64,000 bases of DNA from Actinokineospora iranica. Lineage in GTDB: Bacteria > Actinomycetota > Actinomycetes > Mycobacteriales > Pseudonocardiaceae. Within the stretch, counting starts at the first letter, position 1, and the number at the start of each line of letters is the position of its first letter. The notes below the pieces were generated by a model that worked only from the letters and a program-made list of their open reading frames with translations, searched no databases and had not been told where the DNA came from. The position numbers and the translations under genes are program-made. The stretch covers positions 62,001 to 126,000 of the forward strand of contig NZ_FMZZ01000013.1 of NCBI RefSeq assembly GCF_900101685.1, given 5' to 3'. This document shows positions 18,193 through 27,465 of the stretch, piece after piece.

Positions 18193-18244
18193 AAAGGTTC
18201 CCCTGTGCTGTCGTGTAGACCCCCCTTGCCCTTCCCCCCGGGGT

Positions 18245-18301
18245 GGACGGTCGGCGCCGCACCCTCGGCGAGGGTGTTCAGTCGTACGGCGCCGACCGTC
18301 C
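18245..18301. terminator. Perfect 15-bp hairpin between two small exported-protein genes
   Basis: The arms 18245-18259 and 18287-18301 are exact inverted complements (GGACGGTCGGCGCCG and its complement) around a 27-base loop. The hairpin lies about 100 bases past the stop of the SH3-like gene on the minus strand. There is no clear T run, so it is either a terminator of the GC-rich actinobacterial kind or an RNA-processing hairpin. Confidence 0.5.
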
Positions 18302-18400
18302 TATTGGGGGTCCCGGTCGCGGGTGCGACCGGCTTTGACGCGGCCAGGGCATCGGCCGCGGACCGGGAGCGCTTCTCCAGCGCCACCGATCAAGCTCAGT

Positions 18401-18895
18401 TCACGAACAGGTGGTCGCCGCTGCGCCAGTGGTGATCAGCGTGCTGCGGACCCACCCGGTGACTTTGGTCCTGGGTTGGAAGACCCTCGCCCAGCGGTAA
18501 CCGTCCTGCGTTGTGGGAAGCGTGGACAGGCAGCGGACGGCGAGGACTTCGTCTTGCTGGAGCAGGCTGAGCACCGCCCCGTTGACGGGGTTCGCGCGAA
18601 TCCTGACGCCCGCTCCGGCAGACCGGCCGCCGGTGCTCGTGTGCGCGAGCTCGGGCTCGGGCTCCAGGAGGCGGGCTGCGAGTTGCGCCCGCAGCGCGGC
18701 GATAACGACGCGGACCCGGGCAATGGTTAAGGAAAAGTTCGTGCTCACGCTCTCGTGCGGCGGTGCGGTCTCGCCGTCGACAGGCCGGCGAAACGGGTTG
18801 CTGTCGTTGGCCGACGCCGCCGGGATTCCCCCTGCCGTGATGGCGGACGCGGACGCCAGCGCCACCAGTCCCCGCCGAGCTGCCGAGCATTTCAT
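18401..18895 (-). CDS. Secreted SH3-like domain protein, 164 aa
   Basis: The ATG at 18895 gives a basic start (K-C-S-A-A-R-R-G) and a hydrophobic signal stretch ending A-A-S-A-N. The C-terminal 65 residues look like a bacterial SH3 domain: G-V-R-I-R-A-N-P, a middle strand with L-L-Q-Q-D-E-V-L-A-V, then R-W-A-R-V-F and T-G-W-V-R-S-T-L-I. Such domains bind cell-wall peptides or stay as independent exported modules. No catalytic domain is attached. Confidence 0.66.
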   Translation of the reverse strand: MKCSAARRGLVALASASAITAGGIPAASANDSNPFRRPVDGETAPPHESVSTNFSLTIARVRVVIAALRAQLAARLLEPEPELAHTSTGGRSAGAGVRIRANPVNGAVLSLLQQDEVLAVRCLSTLPTTQDGYRWARVFQPRTKVTGWVRSTLITTGAAATTCS

Positions 18896-19460
18896 CTGGC
18901 TTCCCCCCTGTGAGATCGGGCTTTCGCGGGGGCGTGGCCGGCACACCAGGTGCCGGCCACGCTTTCCCCCCGTGGTCGATGCTCTGATCGACCACGTCCT
19001 GCGCTCACCTCCCGTGCAGCGTCAGGACCATGTCCACGTGAGCGACCAGCCTGTGCAGGCCGAAGCCGCGATCACGTGAGCGGTTCTTTCGTGCCACCCG
19101 GACTCTCCGCCCTGGCGACACCGAGAACGCTAATCCGGCACGGGTACAGCGCACATCGGGAAGAACACTCAAAAGCCAGATTCTGTGTACCCATACGGTC
19201 CGACCGAGGTACTCATGCCCGCGTTTCAGCGCCACTTACCGCCATTCCCAGCGGATCGCGCCGTAATCCAGCGTGTCGGTTCGACTACGGGAAGTTTGGA
19301 TCAGGGACGCCGGAGCTGCACATTTGGTTGTCGCTCGCTGTCGGAGCGTGTCGATCAACGTCAAATCCGGCGGAATCTGTCCGAGCTTGAGGGGTGATGT
19401 GCGCGCGGTTAGGGGTTTTCCCCGGGAGCGGCCGGGAAGCCAAAGCGAAGCGGGACAAGA
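18896..19460. other. Gene-free stretch upstream of the SH3-like gene
   Basis: Open frames here are short and have no protein-like composition or ribosome sites. The interval should hold the promoter of the 18401-18895 gene. I see no repeat, tRNA or known regulatory element. Confidence 0.45.
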
Positions 19461-19463
19461 AAA

Positions 19464-19489
19464 GGGGCGCGACCGTTCGGCCGCGCCCC
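19464..19489 (-). terminator. Rho-independent terminator after the LuxR-type regulator gene
   Basis: GGGGCGCG (19464-19471) pairs with CGCGCCCC (19482-19489), with an inner CCG/CGG pairing. Read on the minus strand the stem is followed by TTTTCTT. It lies 15 bases past the regulator's stop codon at 19504. Confidence 0.7.
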
Positions 19490-19503
19490 TATGAGAGCCC
19501 TTT

Positions 19504-21942
19504 CTAGAGTTCGCCCTTCTCGATCATCTCCGCGTACCGGGCGGCCAGTGCCGTGCGATTGGGCGCACCTAGCTTCGCCCGCGCTTTGGCACCGTGGTTC
19601 TCCACGGTGCGGATCGACAGGAAAAGCCGCTCGGCGATCTGGGCGTCGGTGAGCCCGTCGATGATCAGCAACGTCACCTCCAGCTCGCGTCGGGTGAGCT
19701 TCTCCGTCGTGGCCAGATCAGCGTCGGTGTCGGCTTCGGCGTCGTCCTCGATCTTCTCGAGCAGTCTCAGCGCGAGGTTCACGGCCTGGTCGATGTCGAG
19801 GTGTTCCCCTTCGGCACGGAGCTGGTGCAAGCCCTGCGTGCCCAACTCGGCCAGGCATCGGACCTTGGCCGCTTGCTGTGTCCGCACCCAGGGCGGCAGC
19901 CCATCCAGGTCGACGCCGATGGACCGCAGCATGGTGGAGACCGCGCCGAACAGACGGACAGCGTCAGCGACATGACCGCTTTCGGCGGCGGCGCACGCGG
20001 TGATCCACGCCGCCCACACCCGTCCCCACATCTCATTCATGTCATGCAGGACGGCCAGCACCGGCCGCAGGACCTTGGCTGCGCGACCCGGCCGTCCATC
20101 TTGGTGTTCGGCGATGGCCAAGGCGATGCCAGCCCAGCAGGCGGCCCACTCGGAGCCTGCTTCTTCGGTCTGCGCGAGGTACACCTGGGCCTGCTCGACC
20201 GCCCCGCGGCTTCGGTCGAAGCCGGCCGCGAGCACCGAGAACATGCGCGCCAAGACGTGGTCGCCCGGCGAACCGTGTTCCCTCGCGGCGAGCACCGCTT
20301 CGTCAAGGGCCTCCGCGGCAGTCCGAGCGTGCGCGGCATCGGGCGACAACCACTGCGCGAAGCCGTCGGCCAAGGTAAGCCACGGCGGCACCTCGCCGCC
20401 GACGACGGCGTGGAGATCGTGCGCGCGGCCGAGTTGGCGAACGCCCTCAGCGCGCTGTCCGAGGCACAGCTCGAGGAAAGCCCCCAGCGCGTGCGCTTCC
20501 ACCTCCAGGGCGGTGTGCTCTCCGGGCCTGTGCCGGGCGATGGCGGCCAAGGCGTCACCGACTTCTTGGCGGTCCTGGCGGAGCTGGCCCCCGAAGATGC
20601 CCACCCGAACCTTGCTGCGGTTGATCGCCAGCCGCAGACCCTCGTGCACGGTCTCGGCGTCGGACAGGTAGTGGGTGAGCGCGGCTCTGGCGTCCGCGCG
20701 GCTCTCCTGCAGCTCACGCAGGATGCGGCGCTCGTCGGGGCCGTACCAGGAAGCCGCCGCCTGAGCGGCTTGGTGGGCGTACAGGCCGGCGTGCGCGGCC
20801 TTGATCCGGTCGCGGGTGATGCCTTCCGGTTCCAATCCCAACCCGTACGCACGGACGGTGTAGGGCATCAGCAGCCGCGTCCTGTCGCTGCCCGGTTGGC
20901 TCTCCAGCAGCGACCGGTGCAGCAGCCGTCCTACCAGGACGGCCACGGTGTCCTGGTCGAACCCGAGCCTCGCACCGAGCTTCTCGGCGTCCTCGATGGT
21001 GAAGTGGCCCCGGAACTCCGCCGCGATCGACCACATCGCCCGCTCGTCGTCGGTCAGCCGCTTCAGGGACCAGTCCATGACCGCTCGCAGCGACCGGTGC
21101 TGCGGGGCCGAGTGCACCAGCGTGTCCCGCAACGCCAAGGGGTCCTCGTGCAACCGCTTGATCAGCGGCCGGATACCCCGGCCTTCCAGGTTGGCGACCG
21201 CGAGGACGATAGCCAGCGGGAGACCCCCCAGGAGCCTGGACAACTCCAGGACGTCGGGGTCTTGGGGGTCGAGCACGAGATCACGGTTGGCTGCGAGGTC
21301 GACCAGCAGGCTCACCGCGGGCGGCGCCTCCTGCCCCTGGGCTCCCCTGTACGGAAGAGGGGGGACCCGCAGGACACGCTCGCCATGCTCGAGGCGATCG
21401 CGGCTGGTGGTGAGCACGCGCAGCTTCGAGCGGTAGGTCAGCAGTTCAGGCACCAGCGCACGCACCCCGGTGGCGACATGTTCACAGTTGTCCAGAACCA
21501 GCAGGACTTCGCGGTCGATCAGCCACTCGCGCAACTTGCATTCCGCGCCGCGGGCATCGGTGTTGTCGGGCAGCCCGAGAGCCTTGAGCACCTCCGAGAG
21601 GACGTGGCTGCGCACCCGCTCGACCGAGTCGTCCGGCCCCGCGGCGGCCAGCGACGCCAGCCCGACCAAGACCACCCCGTCGGCGAACAGCGACGCGCGC
21701 GCGGCTCGCTGGGCCAGTTCAAGGGCGAGCCGCGTTTTCCCAACTCCACCCTGCCCGGTCAGGCTCAACCACGAGCGTTGGCCCAACAGGTTGAGCCCCC
21801 GTTCGATCAACTCCTCTCGACCCACGAGCGGTCCGGGCTGCGCGCGGATACCCCCCAGCCCCTCGATCTGTCCGCTCACATAAGGCGCCCGGAACGGGCG
21901 GCCGTCGTTCTCCTGCGTTTCGTGCTCTTGCGTGTGCGTCAA
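19504..21942 (-). CDS. Large LuxR-family transcriptional regulator with NTPase domain, 812 aa
   Basis: The start is a TTG at 21942, chosen for the AGGGGG site six bases upstream; a GTG at 21987 with weak signals is the alternative. The N-terminal NB-ARC/STAND-like ATPase has P-loop G-Q-G-G-V-G-K-T-R at about residue 64 and Walker B V-L-L-V-L-D-N-C-E-H. Next come T-T-S-R-D-R (sensor 1) and G-L-P-L-A-I (winged-helix entry). A long helical TPR-like middle follows. The last 60 residues are a LuxR helix-turn-helix (L-T-R-R-E-L-E-V and A-Q-I-A-E-R-L-F-L-S-I-R-T-V-E-N-H). It is monocistronic with its own terminator. The target genes are unknown. Confidence 0.85.
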   Translation of the reverse strand: MTHTQEHETQENDGRPFRAPYVSGQIEGLGGIRAQPGPLVGREELIERGLNLLGQRSWLSLTGQGGVGKTRLALELAQRAARASLFADGVVLVGLASLAAAGPDDSVERVRSHVLSEVLKALGLPDNTDARGAECKLREWLIDREVLLVLDNCEHVATGVRALVPELLTYRSKLRVLTTSRDRLEHGERVLRVPPLPYRGAQGQEAPPAVSLLVDLAANRDLVLDPQDPDVLELSRLLGGLPLAIVLAVANLEGRGIRPLIKRLHEDPLALRDTLVHSAPQHRSLRAVMDWSLKRLTDDERAMWSIAAEFRGHFTIEDAEKLGARLGFDQDTVAVLVGRLLHRSLLESQPGSDRTRLLMPYTVRAYGLGLEPEGITRDRIKAAHAGLYAHQAAQAAASWYGPDERRILRELQESRADARAALTHYLSDAETVHEGLRLAINRSKVRVGIFGGQLRQDRQEVGDALAAIARHRPGEHTALEVEAHALGAFLELCLGQRAEGVRQLGRAHDLHAVVGGEVPPWLTLADGFAQWLSPDAAHARTAAEALDEAVLAAREHGSPGDHVLARMFSVLAAGFDRSRGAVEQAQVYLAQTEEAGSEWAACWAGIALAIAEHQDGRPGRAAKVLRPVLAVLHDMNEMWGRVWAAWITACAAAESGHVADAVRLFGAVSTMLRSIGVDLDGLPPWVRTQQAAKVRCLAELGTQGLHQLRAEGEHLDIDQAVNLALRLLEKIEDDAEADTDADLATTEKLTRRELEVTLLIIDGLTDAQIAERLFLSIRTVENHGAKARAKLGAPNRTALAARYAEMIEKGEL

Positions 21943-22502
21943 CCGGCACCCCCTCAGGGCCTCGTGAGCAACCCCACCTGAGATCACTCTGCGTACTCGT
22001 TCCCGTGCTTGCTATGCCGCCCACCAACGTCCCCCGTGGTGCTCTTAGACCTCGTGGAGCAGGGACAACGCGACTGGCGGACGAGTATAAGTAGCCGTTT
22101 CCCGTCATGAAGCTCGCTTGTGGACTGTCCCACCGCAGGGGAAAGTTGATCACAGTGTGTTGTCGGCAGCCGCAGACACGCCGGTTGACCGACTCGTGTC
22201 GACGTCGACTTACGCTGGACGGCGAACTTGTTGCGGCAGCACGGAAGCAGCAAAGGTTAAGGCGGCATCTCCACATTCACCCTGCTGCGCGGCGTGATCG
22301 ATCAATCGCGCCCCCGGGTAATCGGACTTCACTCGATCGAGTGGTGTGGGTCGGGCCACATTCGCCCGAATGGCGGGCTTCTCTCACGGTGAGCACGCCC
22401 GACTACTCCTGTCTGCGGCCAGTTGCCCGTTGCCGGCTACTGAATGTGAAATCCCGTCACTTCCTTGGGTTGACGTCGTGCGCCGGTTGCATTGAGCAAA
22501 CC
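21943..22502. other. Gene-free stretch upstream of the LuxR-type regulator
   Basis: This interval of 560 bases separates the regulator start from the stop of the DnaB gene on the same strand. No open frame looks like protein. It must hold the regulator's promoter. I did not find a convincing operator or iteron set. Confidence 0.4.
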
Positions 22503-23813
22503 TCAATTTCCGAGGCGACCGTGGTACGCCTCCCAGCGCAGCGTGAACTGGCCGGTGGCCCCTTGGCGGTTCTTGTCGAGGTAGACGTGCAGCTCGTCGG
22601 TGGGCATCGTCGTGCCTACCCCGTCGTCGACCTGGCCGCGGGCCAGCAGCAGCACCGCGTCGGCGTCGGCCTCGATGCCGCCGGACTCGCGCAGGTCCGC
22701 CATCGTGGGCCGGGAGCCCCCGCGTCGGGCCACCTCACGGTTCAGCTGGCTCGCCACCACAACGACGATGTCGAGCTCCCGGGCGAGGAGCTTGCACTCG
22801 CGGGAGATCCGCGCGACCTGCTCGTGCCGGGGCGTGCGGGACTCGATTGAGCTCACCAACTGCAGGTAGTCGATGGCCACCAGGTCGAGGCCGTGCACCG
22901 CCTTGTGGCGCCGGCACTGAGAGCGGATATAGCCCATCGTGATCCGCTCGCGGTCGTCGACGACGAGCGGGATCTGTTGGTGCTGCTCACTCCACTCCAC
23001 GAGGGTGCGGCGGGAGTGAGGCGCCAAGTCCCCCGTCACGAGTTCATTGAGCTCCACCCGAGCTCCCGACGCGGCCATGCGCCCGGCGACCTCGATGTTG
23101 CCCATCTCGGCGCTGAACACCAGTGCGGAGCCGCCCTGCTGAGCATGGTGAAAGGCAAGGTTGTGCAACATGATCGACTTGCCGTCGCCCGGCCGTGCGC
23201 CCACCACGTAGTAGCGGCCTCCGCGAAGACCGCCGTTGAGCTTCCTGTTCAGCTCCGCCCACGGTGTGGGGTAGACGGGCCGGGCCTCCGGGTTGTCGAT
23301 CGCGTGCCACAACCCGTCGAGCATCTCGTCGAAGCGGACCGGGCGGCTCGTCTCACCCTGCTCCAGCTCCGCCAGGGCGTCGTAGGCGTGGCGGATCGCG
23401 TCCCCAGGGTCACCGGCAACCGCGCGTTGGCGGATCGAGTCGCACACCGCCACCAGACGGCGCCTGCGCGCGCAGTCCCACACGGTCCGCACATCGCTCT
23501 CGACGTGACGAGGAGCCTCGAGCACAGCCTCCAGTTGCGCGATCTTGCGATCGAGCACGCCCGGAACGAAGCCGCGGGCGTTGGATGCGGCGGCTTCACG
23601 CAGGGCTCGTGCGCTGATCCTGCGGCGCTCCTCGGCCAGTTGGCGGGCCAACGACCACAGCGCGCCGATGCCCCGGTCGGCGAAGTCCTCCGGGGCCAGC
23701 GCGCTCAGCGCCTCGTCGCGCAGCCCGGTCCGGGAGGCGGTGAACAGCAGCGATCCCAGGTACCGCTCCTCCGCGACCGGGGTCAGCAGGTCCGCGTCGT
23801 CCGGGTTGCTCAC
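22503..23813 (-). CDS. Replicative DNA helicase, DnaB family, 436 aa
   Basis: An N-terminal DnaB domain (E-R-Y-L-G-S-L-L-F) joins a RecA-like helicase core with P-loop G-A-R-P-G-D-G-K-S at about residues 205-213. It also has S-A-E-M-G after motif 1a, L-V-A-I-D-Y-L-Q-L-V (Walker B) and V-V-A-S-Q-L-N-R-E-V (motif 3). The C-terminal block A-D-A-V-L-L-L-A-R and D-K-N-R-Q-G-A-T-G are also typical. The GTG start overlaps the loader stop as GTGA. Coding beside a DnaC-like loader suggests element-borne autonomous replication rather than the chromosomal dnaB. Confidence 0.88.
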   Translation of the reverse strand: MSNPDDADLLTPVAEERYLGSLLFTASRTGLRDEALSALAPEDFADRGIGALWSLARQLAEERRRISARALREAAASNARGFVPGVLDRKIAQLEAVLEAPRHVESDVRTVWDCARRRRLVAVCDSIRQRAVAGDPGDAIRHAYDALAELEQGETSRPVRFDEMLDGLWHAIDNPEARPVYPTPWAELNRKLNGGLRGGRYYVVGARPGDGKSIMLHNLAFHHAQQGGSALVFSAEMGNIEVAGRMAASGARVELNELVTGDLAPHSRRTLVEWSEQHQQIPLVVDDRERITMGYIRSQCRRHKAVHGLDLVAIDYLQLVSSIESRTPRHEQVARISRECKLLARELDIVVVVASQLNREVARRGGSRPTMADLRESGGIEADADAVLLLARGQVDDGVGTTMPTDELHVYLDKNRQGATGQFTLRWEAYHGRLGN

Positions 23814-24574
23814 GACCGGCCTCCCAGTCCGGCCCAGCGGCGGTCCTCGCCGTCGACGATGACGACCCGGCACATCTCCACCAGGCGCGAGACGACCCGG
23901 TCGGACATCGTGTCCTTGAGCTGGGCCAAGGTCAGGTTCGTCGTGAAGACGGACGGCAGGTACCCGTCGTAGCGGGCGTTGACCAGGCGATAGTCGATCT
24001 CCTCGGTCCAGTCGGTGCCGGTCTTGCGCACCCCGAGGTCGTCGAGCAGCAGCACGCGCGCCTGGGCGTACCGCCGGAACTCGCCCTCGGTGTCCACGCC
24101 GGGGCGTGGCCTGACCGCCGCGTGCAGGTCAGGCGCGCTGAGGGCGGCGAAGTCGGGCATCCGCAGCCCCGAGGCGGCCAGCGCACGCACCGCGCCGTAG
24201 GCGAGGTGGGTCTTGCCGACCCCGACCCGGCCCCCGATCAGCAGCGAGGGCCCCACCCACCGGTGATACTCCAGGTCGCCGCCCCGCCCGGCGTGCGGGG
24301 CGAAGCTCGCGCCCACGACGTCGACCACCCACCGGCGGACCTCGGGATGCTCGGGCAGGGCTCGCCGGTATCGGTGCGGGATGCTCCGGCACGCCTCAGC
24401 GGCTGCTGCCCGGTTCTCCCGGGCGCGGGCGGCAGTGCGACGGACGTAGTCCTCGGCGGCGAACTCCAGGTGCTGCTTCGGGACCCCGGCGGCGGCGAAG
24501 TCGCCGGGGCCCGGCATGGGCAGGTCCTCCACGCGCACCACAGGCAGGTCGTAGGTCATCGGTTGCTCGCTCAT
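23810..24574 (-). CDS. DnaC-like helicase loader ATPase, 254 aa
   Basis: The ATG at 24574 overlaps the upstream stop as ATGA. The N-terminal helical part resembles a helicase-binding region. The AAA+ core has Walker A G-R-V-G-V-G-K-T-H at about 115-123, Walker B V-L-L-L-D-D-L-G and sensor 1 V-F-T-T-N-L-T. An R-V-V-S-R-L motif near the end is the expected arginine-finger/sensor 2 region. Its partner is the DnaB-type helicase of the next gene. Confidence 0.85.
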   Translation of the reverse strand: MSEQPMTYDLPVVRVEDLPMPGPGDFAAAGVPKQHLEFAAEDYVRRTAARARENRAAAAEACRSIPHRYRRALPEHPEVRRWVVDVVGASFAPHAGRGGDLEYHRWVGPSLLIGGRVGVGKTHLAYGAVRALAASGLRMPDFAALSAPDLHAAVRPRPGVDTEGEFRRYAQARVLLLDDLGVRKTGTDWTEEIDYRLVNARYDGYLPSVFTTNLTLAQLKDTMSDRVVSRLVEMCRVVIVDGEDRRWAGLGGRS

Positions 24575-25586
24575 CGGGTCCACACGCTCGTGTACTCGGC
24601 GGGATCGGGATCGCGGTACGGGCCGCGCGCAGCAGCTCCGACCAAGAGCTGGATCTCGTCCTCCCAGCGACGGCCCCGCAACCAGCCCTCGGCCTGCTTG
24701 ACGAACCGCGGCTCGCGCCGTTCCGCCGCCACGAGCTCGGCGTAGCGCGCGGCGCCGGTGCGAATCACCTCGGCGGTCACCCCCGCGGATCGAGCCTTGT
24801 GCCACGCCGCAGCCGCCCGGCTCTTGCCGACCTTGCGGGGATAGATCGCCCAAAACTCCTCGAACTCCTCCGGGTACGGGCTGCCGGAATGGGCGACCCT
24901 TGTCCGGCCCCGCTCAGGGACCTCGAAGAGGGCATCGCTCTGCGCCGCAGGCGGCCCGGCCGCGCGCGCGGTGTAGGTGTTATGGAGGTAAGTAGTGGAG
25001 GTAACTGGAGGTGCAACGCCGCTACCAGCGGAAATGATGGTCGTCGAACCATCACGGACAGCGTCTTCCACCGCCTCGTGATGCTGTCCACCCCCGTCAC
25101 GTGCGCCTCGAACGACCGACTCGGGACGCGCTTCCGTGCCGTCACAGGGGACGGCGTCCGCCGCCATTGCGCGCCCGCGGGCGATCAACTCGCGCTGGCG
25201 CTCCCGGTAGGCGCGGTTACGTGCGGCGTGCGCAGCACGGTCGCGCCGGGTGCGTTCCTCCAGGGGATCGAACTCGCCGTCGAAGTCCGTCATCGACAGC
25301 CGCCAACCCGGCATCCCCATGCGCCCTGCCTCGGGGATGATCAGCCCGGCGGCCTCGAGCCTGGCCAGCACCGCCCGGCACTCCTTCACGGTGATCCGCA
25401 GGTTGCGCGCGAGAGTGTCGACGCCGACAGAATGTTGCGGCCGTCGTTGTCGGCGTAGATGGCCACCGCGACGAGGGCGTGGTGGGCGCGCTCGTCCACC
25501 CGGGGGCGCTTCCCGGCCGTCATCATCGTCGGCACCGTCAACGCCCACTTGGTCGCCAAGCGCGCGGTCCGTTTCGGGCTCACCAC
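24571..25586 (-). pseudogene. Primosomal/replication initiator-like gene with one frameshift
   Basis: Two frames are needed. The first 54 or so codons from GTG at 25586 (or 25583) encode K-W-A-L-T-V-P-T-M and A-L-V-A-V-A-I-Y-A-D-N-D-G-R-N, a helix-turn-helix replication-protein start. Near 25425 coding passes to another frame: V-D-T-L-A-R-N-L-R-I-T-V-K-E-C, then a charged linker and a C-terminal P-Y-P-E-E-F-E-E-F-W and Y-P-R-K-V-G-K segment known from phage/ICE replication proteins. One missing base explains the shift. It lies between an unknown gene and the helicase loader, with overlaps on both sides. True inactivation and sequence error are both possible. Confidence 0.7.
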
Positions 25587-25882
25587 ACCTCACCCGCGCT
25601 TCCGCGACCTCGGCCCGCTGCCTGGCCCTGGCGGCTCAGGAAGTGCCGCTGGCGTCGCGCGTGAACGACCTCGACCCGCAGGCCAACCGCCTTCAACCTG
25701 GCTGTTAACTCGGCCCACTCCTCCAGCAGCGCCGGTGTGCCCCTCCCCGCGGCGCAGGCCGAGATGATGTCCTCGAGACGAGACATGATCACCTCGTTTT
25801 CACTGTTCCAGTAGCGCATCTCCTCGTCAGTGAGATCAGCAACCACAGTCACATCAGGACAGGAACGCACAGCGCCCCCCAT
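25580..25882 (-). CDS. Hypothetical protein at the head of the replication module, 100 aa
   Basis: The ATG at 25882 has a GGGGGAGA site directly upstream. The product is acidic and helical (D-E-E-M-R-Y-W-N-S-E-N-E-V-I-M-S-R-L-E-D) with a basic end. No family is recognised. It overlaps the next gene and is divergent from the XRE-WhiB pair. Confidence 0.6.
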   Translation of the reverse strand: MGGAVRSCPDVTVVADLTDEEMRYWNSENEVIMSRLEDIISACAAGRGTPALLEEWAELTARLKAVGLRVEVVHARRQRHFLSRQGQAAGRGRGSAGEVW

Positions 25883-26371
25883 GTCTCCCCCTCTGCGGAC
25901 GCCGAAACAAACGGCATCCGGCCTGGATAATGGTCTGCTTTCGGCGCGCTGAACCAACTCCTGAACACATAGCCATGCGGGAGCGCGGTGGTTCGAGTGC
26001 GCGACAAAACGGCGTGGGCCTAATGCAGACCCCGCGATTCGACTTGACGAACAGAACTCGGGACGTCGCCGCGTGGATCAGCGCGCGACCACACCCCTGC
26101 CCAGGCACGGCCCGCGCGACCGCGGACACGCAGGCGAAAGACGGCCAACGTCATTGGCGACTGGCATACAGCAGAACCCTTGTCTACAGAAGTAGACCCC
26201 CACAGCTTGTATACCGCTCGTTTGCTGTAGTCGTCCACTCACCACAGAGTCACCACCGTCGACCGCAGCTGGGGTGACGACAGTCCGCAGTGGCACCAAT
26301 CCCACCGGTGACCTGCGCAAACCCTGGCAAACATTGCTGCACACCGCGAAATGTTTGGCTACTTTCGGGGC
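25883..26371. promoter_or_regulatory. Divergent promoter region between replication module and XRE-WhiB pair
   Basis: No gene is seen in these 489 bases, which separate two divergently read operons. The stretch from 26180 to 26235 is markedly AT-richer and contains the palindrome noted separately. It therefore probably holds the control sites for both directions, as in phage-like genetic switches. Confidence 0.5.
26182..26197. promoter_or_regulatory. Palindrome GTCTAC-AGAA-GTAGAC, candidate repressor operator
   Basis: A perfect 6-bp inverted repeat with a 4-bp spacer lies 175 bases upstream of the XRE gene, in the only AT-rich part of the divergent intergenic region. XRE repressors bind such dyads. 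Binding by the neighbouring XRE protein is inferred from position only. Confidence 0.5.
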
Positions 26372-26725
26372 ATGACCACACCCACACTCAACCGCGCCCT
26401 GCTGCGCCGCCTGCGCGTCTGCGCGGGCCTGTCCGTGACCGCCTTCGCCCGGCAAGTGGGCTGCCACAAGGGAACCGTGTCCGCGATCGAGCACGGCCAC
26501 CGCGGCATCAGCCCCGAAATGCTCACGCGGTTCGCCCAAGTACTCGACCGCCGCCCGGAGGAACTACTGCTCGACGCAACTTTGGACGCCCCCCAAATCC
26601 CTCAGATCGCGTCCGGGCTCACCGTCCTCGCGCCCCGCGCTCCCGTGCGTGACGCCGATGTCCACAACACAAGGTCCTTTGTGGACTATCGGCCACCGAG
26701 CCGCCGCACCGGGGCTCGCGTGTGA
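26372..26725 (+). CDS. XRE-family transcriptional regulator, 117 aa
   Basis: The ATG at 26372 begins T-T-P-T-L-N-R-A-L-L. A helix-turn-helix of XRE/Cro type covers roughly residues 8-65: L-R-R-L-R-V-C-A-G-L-S-V-T-A-F-A-R, then G-C-H-K-G-T-V-S-A-I-E-H-G-H-R-G, then T-R-F-A-Q-V-L. The tail of about 40 residues is unstructured. It overlaps the WhiB gene as GTGA and is divergent from the replication operon, the usual setting of an element's copy-control or transfer repressor. Confidence 0.82.
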   Translation: MTTPTLNRALLRRLRVCAGLSVTAFARQVGCHKGTVSAIEHGHRGISPEMLTRFAQVLDRRPEELLLDATLDAPQIPQIASGLTVLAPRAPVRDADVHNTRSFVDYRPPSRRTGARV

Positions 26726-27105
26726 CGCGCGGGGCGGGAACCACAATGCTGCGTCTACCGAACTGGCTGCGTCAGGCAGCCTGCCGCGGCCGTACCGACC
26801 TCGACTTCTTCGACCCCGGCGAACGCCTAGACGAGTGCTTGGAACTGTGCGCCGCGTGCCCAGTCGCGCACATGTGCCTAGCCGAAGCGCTGGACCACGG
26901 CGAGGTCTGGGGGATCTGGGGTGGGCTGGACCTCAACCAGCGCGAGCAGCTCGCCAAGGAACTCGGGCACCCGGCCCCGATAATCAGGCCGGCGCACGGA
27001 ACACACAGGCGCTACGCCAAACACAAATGCCGGTGCGACTTGTGCCGTGAGGCCCACAACGCCTACAACCGGCGTCAGCGCGAACGGAACCGCTCGGCGG
27101 CGTGA
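26722..27105 (+). CDS. WhiB-family iron-sulfur regulator, 127 aa
   Basis: Four cysteines are placed as in WhiB proteins: one in Q-A-A-C-R-G and three in C-L-E-L-C-A-A-C-P-V-A-H-M-C (the last block has the C-x2-C-x5-C spacing preceded by one extra Cys). The turn G-I-W-G-G follows. Beyond the core is a second Cys/His segment, H-G-T-H-R-R-Y then C-R-C-D-L-C-R-E-A-H, which resembles a short zinc-binding module of phage and ICE proteins. The start overlaps the XRE stop, so both are one unit. Confidence 0.82.
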   Translation: MTRGAGTTMLRLPNWLRQAACRGRTDLDFFDPGERLDECLELCAACPVAHMCLAEALDHGEVWGIWGGLDLNQREQLAKELGHPAPIIRPAHGTHRRYAKHKCRCDLCREAHNAYNRRQRERNRSAA

Positions 27106-27148
27106 ACACCACACCTGACAACCGGACCCGATCAAGGTGACCGCTTGG

Positions 27149-27298
27149 TCATCGCACCGAACCTCGCGCACGAACGCGAGCGCTGCGCATCGCCAGGGCG
27201 CGGAAGTACGCGCGCCGAACCGACGCTGCGCGGCGCTCGCGCTCCTGCGGGTCCAGCTTGCGCTCCGGATCAACCTTGTCCTCAAAGCGAGCCAACAT
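27149..27298 (-). CDS. Possible small basic protein, 49 aa
   Basis: From ATG at 27298 the frame reads L-A-R-F-E-D-K-V-D-P-E-R, then a run of Arg/Ala/Glu helix (E-R-E-R-R-A-A-S-V-R-R-A-Y-F-R-A-L-A). Composition is that of short helical proteins often seen in actinobacterial mobile elements, but there is no strong ribosome site. The true start could be further upstream in the same frame. Confidence 0.35.
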   Translation of the reverse strand: MLARFEDKVDPERKLDPQERERRAASVRRAYFRALAMRSARVRARGSVR

Positions 27299-27465
27299 CG
27301 CGCCGGCGCCGTGCGCGCCGCTCTGTCCGCCGTGTTCGCCCACGCTGCGTCCGCCGCCGCAGACGCACGCAGCGCGCGCTGAACCGAAGACGAGGCATGC
27401 CCGGCGAAACGGGTACACGCGAACATCGGCACGAGCGAATATTGGAGGGCGTACGGATTACGCCG

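Noticed and set aside
19594-21981. Open frame of 795 codons opposite the LuxR-type regulator
   Set aside because: Antisense shadow of a gene with clear P-loop and helix-turn-helix; its translation has no recognisable protein features.
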